Shown: one piece after another, positions 7,939-11,698 of the stretch
Position numbering within the stretch: the stretch's first letter is position 1
Layout: each line of letters opens with the position of its first letter
The notes under the pieces: model-generated
Databases searched by the model: none
Told to the model about the DNA's origin: nothing
Seen by the model: the letters and a program-made list of their open reading frames with translations, nothing else
Assembly: GCA_030950765.1 (NCBI GenBank)
Contig: JAUZQX010000105.1
Span: forward strand, 1 to 11,698
Reading direction: 5' to 3'
Length of the DNA stretch: 11,698 bases
DNA from: Ghiorsea sp.
GTDB lineage: Bacteria; Pseudomonadota; Zetaproteobacteria; Mariprofundales; Mariprofundaceae
Position numbers and translations under genes: made by a program

Positions 7939-9569
7939 GAATGGTCACCTTGGGAATGTAAAATCGTATCTTTAGCCTCTTTGGCTAGGTTTGGGTAGTC
8001 TGTAGAATAATGCAGACCGCGTGATTCATGACGTTGTTGCGCGCTGCGAATCATTAAATCGGCAAGTAAGGCAAGGTTTCTTAACTCCAGCAGACTACGG
8101 CTTAGTGGATGTTGCCAATAGTATTCAGCGATTTCTTCATGGATTAAAAGCAACCGTCGTCTCGCACGGCGCAAACGCTCGGATGTACGCACAATACCTA
8201 CATAGTTGGACATAATGGCGCGAATTTCATCCCAGTTTTGTTTGATTTGTACGCGTTCTTGCTCAGGCACCACACCGCTGCTATCCCATGCAGGAATCAC
8301 CACAGCAGTGCGAACACGGTGCTCTTTAACAATGCGTTCGGCACATTGATCTGCCATCACCAAACATTCAAGCAGTGAATTGCTGGCAAGTCGGTTGGCT
8401 CCGTGTAGCCCCGTACAGGCTGCTTCACCAATCACCGATAAGCTTGATACATTTGTTACGCCACTCACATCGGTTTGCACACCACCACACATATAATGGG
8501 CAGCAGGTACCACAGGAATGGGTTGTTTGCTCATGTCCATACCCATTTTGAGTAATCTGCGCTGAATATTGGGGAATTGGGCATTGATTTTGTCTGCGCC
8601 CAAGTGGGTAACATCCAAATACATACAATCTTCGCCTGTTTTCTTGATTTCGCGGTCAATGGATCGTGCCACAATATCACGTGGCGCAAGTTCGCCGCGT
8701 TCATCATCATCAAAAGCAAAACGCCGTCCATCTTTATTAATTAAATGTGCACCTTCGCCCCTTAATGCTTCGGTGAGTAACATGGTTGAGCCGCTAGGGT
8801 TGTATAAACATGTTGGGTGAAATTGCATAAATTCCAAGTTCATCACAGAACACCCCGCGCGCCAAGCCATGGCAATGCCATCACCCGTAGAGGCATGGGG
8901 GTTGGAGGTGTACATATACACTTTGCCTGTCCCCCCCGTTGCCAACACAACATGTTTGGCAGCAATGCTAAACACTTCGCCTTGCTCAGGTAGAATATAT
9001 GCCCCCAAACATTGGTTTTTCTGATTGAAAACGCCCAGCTTGTAGGTGGTAATCAAATCGATCACCATATGCCGCTGCAAGCAAGTGATGTTGGGGTTTT
9101 TCTGTACGTATTTGAGCAAGGTTTCGCCAATGGCTTTGCCTGTGGAGTCTTGTACATGGGCAATGCGGCGGTGGGAATGTCCGCCTTCGCGGGTAAGATG
9201 AAGTTTGCCATTTTCAGTGTCAAAAGGTGTGCCAAGATTTAATAATTCTTCCACCATATCATGTCCGCGTTGCACCACTTCGCGCACCACATCAGTATGG
9301 CAAAGCCCAGCGCCTGCCTTGATAGTATCTTCAACATGGCTGTCTATAGTATCTTCTTTGGCAATAAATCCCGCAATGCCACCTTGGGCTTGAAAGGTGT
9401 TGGAATCAGGAAAGTCTGATTTATTCACCAACACAACGCTGCCATGCTCTGCCAAGCGGTGGGCTGCCATTAATCCCGCTGCACCACTACCAATAATCAG
9501 GTAGTCGCAATTTGATGGATGTCGAGACGTTGGCTTTTCGGGTGTTTGCTTGTTTGATGATGAAGGCAT
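7935..9569 (-). CDS. nadB: L-aspartate oxidase NadB
   Basis: NadB is the FAD enzyme that oxidises L-aspartate to iminoaspartate, first step of de novo NAD synthesis with NadA. The 544-residue product (E. coli 540) has the dinucleotide-binding motif CDYLIIGSGAAGLMAA (21-36), the FAD contact NTFQAQGGIAG, VEDTIKAGAGLC, the active-site region REGGHSHRR (ending at about 135), VLATGGTGKVYMYTSNP, NLEFMQFHPTCLY, LLTEALRGEGAHL, the RGELAPRDIVARSID segment with a catalytic Arg, PAAHYMCGGVQTD, GLHGANRLASNSLLECLV, and the C-terminal RHESRGLHYSTDYP. The open frame extends to 9644, but that extension (beginning MDPHLRGNDG) is a translated REP-like palindrome, so the ATG at 9569 (MPSSSNK) is chosen. No strong Shine-Dalgarno precedes it. 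The first 20 residues are Ser/Pro/Lys-rich, a little longer than usual. nadA and nadC are not nearby; instead glnD follows with an ATGA overlap. Confidence 0.97.
   Translation of the reverse strand: MPSSSNKQTPEKPTSRHPSNCDYLIIGSGAAGLMAAHRLAEHGSVVLVNKSDFPDSNTFQAQGGIAGFIAKEDTIDSHVEDTIKAGAGLCHTDVVREVVQRGHDMVEELLNLGTPFDTENGKLHLTREGGHSHRRIAHVQDSTGKAIGETLLKYVQKNPNITCLQRHMVIDLITTYKLGVFNQKNQCLGAYILPEQGEVFSIAAKHVVLATGGTGKVYMYTSNPHASTGDGIAMAWRAGCSVMNLEFMQFHPTCLYNPSGSTMLLTEALRGEGAHLINKDGRRFAFDDDERGELAPRDIVARSIDREIKKTGEDCMYLDVTHLGADKINAQFPNIQRRLLKMGMDMSKQPIPVVPAAHYMCGGVQTDVSGVTNVSSLSVIGEAACTGLHGANRLASNSLLECLVMADQCAERIVKEHRVRTAVVIPAWDSSGVVPEQERVQIKQNWDEIRAIMSNYVGIVRTSERLRRARRRLLLIHEEIAEYYWQHPLSRSLLELRNLALLADLMIRSAQQRHESRGLHYSTDYPNLAKEAKDTILHSQGDHS
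7947..7951 (-). promoter_or_regulatory. Ribosome binding site of glnD inside nadB
   Basis: On the minus strand AAGGT(GA) lies eight bases before the glnD ATG at 7938 and within the last codons of nadB. It confirms the start and shows glnD is not purely dependent on read-through re-initiation from nadB. Confidence 0.7.
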
Positions 9570-9584
9570 GGGCAGAGCATAAAC

Positions 9585-9604
9585 GTGAAATAGAATGATT
9601 TCAC
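9585..9604. promoter_or_regulatory. Palindrome GTGAAAT-N6-ATTTCAC upstream of nadB, candidate operator
   Basis: Two perfect 7-base inverted arms, GTGAAAT and ATTTCAC, are separated by six bases. The centre lies about 25 bases upstream of the nadB ATG at 9569, the usual place for a repressor site in a short leader. The arms do not match the operators I know for NadR, NiaR or NrtR. It could also be a chance hairpin. No convincing -35/-10 pair was identified for nadB. Confidence 0.4.
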
Positions 9605-9617
9605 CTGTTGTTTTACC

Positions 9618-9643
9618 GTCATTCCCGCGTAGGTGGGGATCCA
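9618..9643 (+). repeat. REP-like palindrome, copy 1
   Basis: A 26-base unit begins GTCATTCCCGCG and ends GGGGATCCA. It folds as ATTCCCGC / GTGGGGAT around a GTAG loop with G-T wobbles. This is a version of a short palindrome dispersed widely in proteobacterial genomes. Translated on the minus strand it produces the spurious N-terminal extension PHLRGNDG of the nadB frame. Confidence 0.8.
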
Positions 9644-9706
9644 TTGTGCTTTTATTGAGATGTGATTACGGTATGTTTGGACTGCGCTGTCATTTAAGGT
9701 GTTATA

Positions 9707-9732
9707 TGGATTCCCGCGAAGGCGGGAATGAC
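9707..9732 (-). repeat. REP-like palindrome, copy 2 (inverted relative to copy 1)
   Basis: The unit begins TGGATTCCCGCG and ends GCGGGAATGAC, the inverse orientation of copy 1. ATTCCCGC and GCGGGAAT form a perfect 8-base stem with a GAAG loop. With copy 1 it makes a 115-base REPIN-like doublet enclosing 63 bases. It ends just before the DUF2238 ribosome site, so it lies in that gene's leader or promoter. Confidence 0.8.
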
Positions 9733-9744
9733 GAGAGTAGGGGA
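9733..9744 (+). promoter_or_regulatory. Purine-rich ribosome binding region of the DUF2238 gene
   Basis: GAGAG (9733-9737) and AGGGGA (9739-9744; 9738 is T) precede two consecutive ATG codons at 9746 and 9749. The first fits ATG 9746 with eight-base spacing, the second fits ATG 9749 with four. The exact start is therefore uncertain by one codon. Confidence 0.5.
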
Positions 9745-9745
9745 T

Positions 9746-10342
9746 ATGATGAGAAACTTATGGTTAGCTGTCTTTTTTACTGTGTTGATTTGGTCTGCGG
9801 TGAATCCGAAAGACTATTTTACTTGGTTTTTAGAGGTCTTTCCTGCTTTGATTGGCTTAGCGGTCATGGCATGGACATACAAAACCTTTCCACTCACGCC
9901 CTTGCTCTACACGCTTATCCTGTTGCATTGCATCATTCTTATGGTGGGCGGGCATTATACATATGCCGAAGTGCCGCTGTTTGATTGGCTTGCCGAGGTG
10001 ATGGGTTGGCAGCGCAACAACTACGATAAAGTCGGGCATTTCACTCAGGGTTTTGTGCCTGTGATGGTGGCAAGAGAGATTGTGATTCGTAAAAACATCA
10101 TCCCTAAACCTGCATGGCGAAACTTCTTTATTGTCTGCTTTTGTTTGGCATTCAGCGCGTTTTATGAACTCATCGAGTGGTGGGTAGCAATCAGCACAGG
10201 CGAAGGCGCAGAAGCCTTTTTAGGCACACAAGGTTACATCTGGGACACCCAATCAGATATGGGTTTTGCATTATTTGGTGCGGCTGTTGGTTTGCTTCTA
10301 TTAAGCCGTTGGCATGATAAGCAGTTGCAAGGGTTTCAATGA
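9746..10342 (+). CDS. DUF2238 (YjdF-like) inner-membrane protein
   Basis: This is a roughly 198-residue polytopic membrane protein of the DUF2238 family, similar in length to E. coli YjdF. Hydrophobic segments lie at about residues 4-22, 29-45, 52-69, 125-146 and 171-187. Family landmarks are RNNYDKVGHFTQGFVP (90-105), FYELIEWW (139-146) and the GTQGYIWDTQSDM loop (160-172). The conserved His, Glu and Asp residues beside the membrane segments are typical, but the family's function is unknown. Start choice is uncertain. ATG at 9746 and 9749 follow the purine tract GAGAGTAGGGGA (9733-9744). An in-frame ATG at 9728 is also possible but lies inside a REP-like palindrome and adds only six residues (MTRVGD). 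The gene is divergent from nadB, and its 5' leader includes the palindrome. A terminator-like hairpin follows its stop. Confidence 0.86.
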   Translation: MMRNLWLAVFFTVLIWSAVNPKDYFTWFLEVFPALIGLAVMAWTYKTFPLTPLLYTLILLHCIILMVGGHYTYAEVPLFDWLAEVMGWQRNNYDKVGHFTQGFVPVMVAREIVIRKNIIPKPAWRNFFIVCFCLAFSAFYELIEWWVAISTGEGAEAFLGTQGYIWDTQSDMGFALFGAAVGLLLLSRWHDKQLQGFQ

Positions 10343-10351
10343 TATAACTGC

Positions 10352-10399
10352 TCATTCGTTTGGCTTTATGCGTAATGCGTCCATAAGCGAATGATTTTT
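10352..10399 (+). terminator. Intrinsic terminator-like hairpin after the DUF2238 gene
   Basis: TCATTCG (10352-10358) pairs with CGAATGA (10388-10394), and inside it TTATG (10366-10370) pairs with CATAA (10382-10386). Five T residues follow directly. It begins ten bases after the DUF2238 stop. The hairpin extends about 30 bases into the 3' end of the convergent toxin gene, so its right half is also toxin coding sequence. The bulge on the left arm makes it imperfect. Confidence 0.6.
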
Positions 10400-10629
10400 A
10401 CTGTTTTTTCATCGTTGTAAACTTGGTAAACAAGCCGATGCTGAATATTGATGCGCCGTGAATATGCGCCTACCAAATCACCAATCAATTCCTCAAACGG
10501 TGGCGGGTTTTGGTAAGGGGCTTGTTCCAAAATAGCTAAAAGCGACAATGCTTTGTTTTTTAAACCCGATGAAGCCAGTTTTTTTGCATCTTTTTGGGCT
10601 TGTTTGGTGTAAACAAGTTGCCAAGTCAC
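10366..10629 (-). CDS. Txe/YoeB family toxin (RelE-fold mRNA interferase)
   Basis: The 87-residue product matches the Txe/YoeB branch of the RelE superfamily, whose members bind the ribosome and cleave mRNA in the A site. The sequence reads WQLVYTKQAQKDAKKLASSGLK, then PPFEELIGDLVGAYSRRINIQHRLVYQV and ends RLWTHYA. It retains the family's catalytic set by position: an acidic residue at 46/47, R65 in QHRLVY, and the C-terminal H85-Y86 pair (E. coli YoeB uses E46, R65, H83, Y84). The start is GTG at 10629, forced by a TGA in frame just upstream. It begins six bases after the antitoxin stop, so toxin synthesis should depend on antitoxin translation. Its last codons overlap the hairpin that ends the convergent DUF2238 gene. 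Nothing suggests inactivation. Expression and toxicity are inferred from the family, not seen. Confidence 0.87.
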   Translation of the reverse strand: MTWQLVYTKQAQKDAKKLASSGLKNKALSLLAILEQAPYQNPPPFEELIGDLVGAYSRRINIQHRLVYQVYNDEKTVKIIRLWTHYA

Positions 10630-10635
10630 CCTAAG

Positions 10636-10878
10636 TCACCAATCCAACTCGGTATCACATTCCTTAATAGGTTGCTTTAATCCTTGGCGAATAGATTCCC
10701 GCATATTGGGTACAGATAATAAATGCAGTGTTTCAGTGATTGCATTCCAATCTTCTTCTGCGAGCAACACAGCGTTGCCCCGTTTGCCCGTGATGGTAAT
10801 GGGCTGGTGGGTTTCAGAAGCTTCATCAATCAATTTGTATAGGTTTGTTCTTGCATCAGTAACAGTGAGAATAGACAT
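10636..10878 (-). CDS. YefM/Phd family antitoxin
   Basis: The 80-residue protein has the Phd/YefM N-terminal DNA-binding and dimerisation fold: MSILTVTDARTNLYKLIDEASETHQPITITGKRGNAVLLAEEDWNAITETLHLL. An acidic, flexible C-terminus (KECDTELDW) follows, as expected for the toxin-binding tail. It precedes the YoeB-like toxin gene on the same strand with a six-base gap, the normal order for these type II modules. The ATG at 10878 has a good ribosome site, AGAGG (10888-10892), nine bases upstream. YefM-type antitoxins repress their own operon, alone and as a complex with toxin. A palindromic sequence upstream (10899-10916) is a candidate operator. The position between a membrane-protein gene and a repeat-rich region suggests horizontal acquisition, which is an inference. 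Confidence 0.88.
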   Translation of the reverse strand: MSILTVTDARTNLYKLIDEASETHQPITITGKRGNAVLLAEEDWNAITETLHLLSVPNMRESIRQGLKQPIKECDTELDW

Positions 10879-10898
10879 GATTTATGACCTCTTTGCAA

Positions 10899-10926
10899 AA
10901 CGTACGCTATTACGTTCTTTTGTCAA
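10899..10926 (-). promoter_or_regulatory. Candidate promoter and operator of the toxin-antitoxin operon
   Basis: On the minus strand a consensus -35 TTGACA lies at 10926-10921. Sixteen bases downstream is a weak -10 (TACGTT). The downstream part is an inverted repeat, AACGTA (10899-10904) and TACGTT (10911-10916) with six bases between, and includes the self-complementary CGTACG. A palindrome overlapping the promoter is what an autoregulating YefM antitoxin would need. The -10 match is poor, so the exact promoter is unsure. Confidence 0.45.
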
Positions 10927-11011
10927 AGGCTTGTTCCGCTGGTGTGGTTGAGAAGTAGCACTGTTACTTACAAGCATGATAGGCAGTTAAAAAAGTATAC
11001 TGTCCCCGATT

Positions 11012-11200
11012 TCTCCAAAACCTTCTAACAGGTCAAAGGCATTTGGGGCAACTTACAAAGATTGGGAGATTGGTGAAACAGCAGCTCGGTTTCAAAACCT
11101 TCTAACAGGTCAAAGGCATTTGGGGAACAAAAGAAAAAGGAAACCCGAACGGAACTCCAGGATGTTTCAAAACCTTCTAACAGGTCAAAGGCATTTGGGG
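11012..11200 (-). CRISPR. Small CRISPR-like array: three 37-base repeats, two spacers, no cas genes in view
   Basis: Repeats lie at 11012-11048, 11089-11125 and 11164-11200. The last two are identical over 37 bases. The first matches at 34 of 37, all differences being in its first four bases. Spacers of 40 (11049-11088) and 38 bases (11126-11163) are unrelated. On the minus strand each complete repeat starts CCCCAAATGCCTTT and ends GGTTTTGAAAC, a GAAAC end like many type I and III repeats. In that orientation the degenerate copy is the terminal one with a decayed 3' end, and the AT-rich flank on the right would be the leader. Repeat and spacer lengths fit CRISPR well. The repeat periods (77 and 75) rule out a coding repeat in one frame. 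With only three units it could still be another kind of tandem repeat. Confidence 0.62.
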
Positions 11201-11300
11201 AAGAACCCATTTTTCCCTTTTGTTTTCAAAAACTTATAAGCCGTATTCGGTTTATGGCTATTGGTTTTAGCCCCAAAACCAAAAAACAAGAAAAAATATG
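11201..11300 (-). promoter_or_regulatory. AT-rich flank of the array, possible leader, with two hairpins
   Basis: If the array is read on the minus strand this is the leader side. It contains the stem-loop ATAAGCCG/CGGTTTAT with a TATT loop (11236-11255) and TTGGTTTT/AAAACCAA with a six-base loop (11261-11282). A lone TATAAG (-10-like, 11238-11233 on the minus strand) sits about 35 bases before the first repeat. No good -35 was found. The role as leader rests on orientation and composition only. Confidence 0.3.
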
Positions 11301-11404
11301 GCAAAAAAGCCTTATTTTTCTTTTTGGTTCCGCCGTTTTTCTCGAAACAAGATGAGCAGACGAAAGCAAACACCCAATTTATAAAGAACTTCCTGCCCAA
11401 AGCA

Positions 11405-11418
11405 CCCCAAATGCCTTT
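11405..11418 (+). repeat. 14-base inverted copy of the CRISPR-repeat end
   Basis: CCCCAAATGCCTTT here is the exact reverse complement of the last 14 bases (plus-strand reading) of each array repeat, for example 11187-11200. Similarity stops abruptly on both sides. A perfect 14-base match within 200 bases is unlikely by chance. It could be an anti-repeat of an RNA that pairs with the array transcript, one end of a small inverted-repeat element, or a decayed repeat. Confidence 0.5.
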
Positions 11419-11488
11419 AGCCACCAGCGAAAAACTACTCGCTAGACCAGTAGTCAACCTACCAGTGTGGCTAACTTTAGGTTTAAAG
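11417..11488 (+). other. Nested stem-loop region, possible structured RNA
   Basis: TTAGCCAC (11417-11424) pairs perfectly with GTGGCTAA (11467-11474). Inside, ACTACT (11434-11439) pairs with AGTAGT (11449-11454). An alternative inner stem is AGCGA (11426-11430) with TCGCT (11439-11443). A third hairpin, CTTTA/TAAAG with a GGTT loop, follows at 11475-11488. The structure adjoins the inverted repeat-end copy at 11405-11418. No known RNA family is recognised and transcription is not shown. Confidence 0.35.
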
Positions 11489-11553
11489 CGTTACTTGTCT
11501 ATACTTTTATGATGTAAATGAAACTCAAAAAGTCATAACATAGAATGTTCGCT

Positions 11554-11579
11554 CGTTCCCATGCTCTAGCGTGGGAATG
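11554..11579 (+). repeat. REP-like hairpin of a second type
   Basis: CGTTCCCATGC and GCGTGGGAATG form an 11-base imperfect stem (two G-T wobbles) with a TCTA loop. It resembles dispersed CGTTCCCACGC-type palindromes found in many proteobacteria and differs from the GTCATTCCCGCG type near nadB. AATGCATA (11576-11583) is repeated inverted as TATGCATT (11618-11625), which may be what remains of a partner copy. Confidence 0.65.
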
Positions 11580-11698
11580 CATAAGCCTTGGGGAAGCTGA
11601 TGCCTATTGTCATGGTGTATGCATTGCCTCTCATCCACCCAGAGTTTTGCAAGAGGTTCAACAAGAGTGCTTTTGGGAACTATGTCTCTATTGCCTAA

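Larger units (their letters stand above)
10879..11698. other. 820-base gene-free accessory region: array, hairpins, repeats
   Basis: No convincing protein gene lies here. Frames that stay open on either strand are short, low-complexity (rich in Phe and Lys from A/T runs), or run through the direct repeats and their spacers. The contents in order are the toxin-antitoxin promoter, a short stretch with GTATAC before a GTCCCC motif (about 10991-11010), the three-repeat CRISPR-like array, an AT-rich flank with two hairpins, a 14-base inverted copy of a repeat end next to nested stem-loops, and a REP-like hairpin near the end. The last 120 bases have no recognised content. Confidence 0.6.

Noticed and set aside
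9570..9644. N-terminal extension of nadB starting MDPHLRGNDG
   Set aside because: It is a translated REP-like palindrome. Homology to NadB begins after residue 20 of the shorter form.
9595..9984. Open frame of 129 codons on the + strand
   Set aside because: It begins in the REP doublet and overlaps the well-supported DUF2238 gene in another frame, with no family resemblance.
11025..11210. Minus-strand frame with repeated SPNAFDLLEGFE peptide
   Set aside because: The peptide repeat is just the 37-base DNA repeat. The repeat periods of 77 and 75 bases do not keep one frame through all copies.
11185..11457. Open frame of 90 codons on the minus strand beside the array
   Set aside because: Phe/Lys-rich translation of A/T runs, non-ATG start, and it ends inside a CRISPR-like repeat.
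11417..11488. Integron attC site
   Set aside because: The outer stem is suggestive, but GTTRRRY and RYYYAAC core sites are not present at the ends and no gene cassette or integrase is seen.
11261..11512. Open frame of 83 codons on the + strand
   Set aside because: TTG start without ribosome site, inside a hairpin. Low-complexity first half and no recognised family. Its second half is the stem-loop region, so I treat it as non-coding with some doubt.
11588..11698. Short + strand frame ending in TAA exactly at the window end (contains HPEFCKRFNKSAFGNYVSIA)
   Set aside because: Looks somewhat protein-like, but is at most about 36 codons, has no ribosome site and matches no family I recognise.

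Overview
This is a compact stretch of a proteobacterial chromosome of moderate to slightly low GC. The gene set (a PilT/PilU-type pilus ATPase, YajQ, MiaA, an LpoA-like lipoprotein, RsmI, YraN, GlnD, NadB) is typical of Gammaproteobacteria and some neighbouring lineages. A mid-GC Zetaproteobacterium or a gammaproteobacterium would both fit, but no rRNA or other marker in the window settles this.

Layout. Positions 2-2173 hold three co-directional genes on the + strand: the C-terminal part of a type IV pilus retraction ATPase (cut by the window start), yajQ and miaA. The lpoA-like gene (minus, 4118-2163) meets miaA tail to tail with an 11-base overlap. It is divergent from rsmI (plus, from 4117), and the two start codons share one CATG. 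rsmI overlaps yraN by four bases. yraN in turn overlaps glnD (minus) tail to tail by 14 bases. glnD is the second gene of a minus-strand pair with nadB, whose stop overlaps the glnD start (ATGA). Up to this point there is almost no non-coding DNA.

From about 9570 the character changes. An inverted pair of REP-like palindromes (9618-9732) lies between nadB and a divergent DUF2238 membrane-protein gene. A terminator-like hairpin follows and runs into the 3' end of a YefM/YoeB-type toxin-antitoxin pair on the minus strand. The last 820 bases (10879-11698) contain no convincing gene. They hold three copies of a 37-base repeat separated by 40 and 38 unique bases, which looks like a small CRISPR array without cas genes in view. 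Beyond it are an AT-rich flank with hairpins, a 14-base inverted copy of one repeat end attached to a nested stem-loop region, and a second, different REP-like hairpin near the window end.

Functionally, the left 9.5 kb is housekeeping: pilus retraction, c-di-GMP binding or nucleotide-binding YajQ, tRNA and 16S rRNA modification, peptidoglycan synthase activation, PII uridylylation for nitrogen sensing, and NAD biosynthesis. The right 2 kb is an accessory margin with a toxin-antitoxin module, repeats and the CRISPR-like array. The most interesting signals are the shared start codon of the divergent lpoA/rsmI pair and the orphan array with its inverted repeat-end copy and adjoining structured region.
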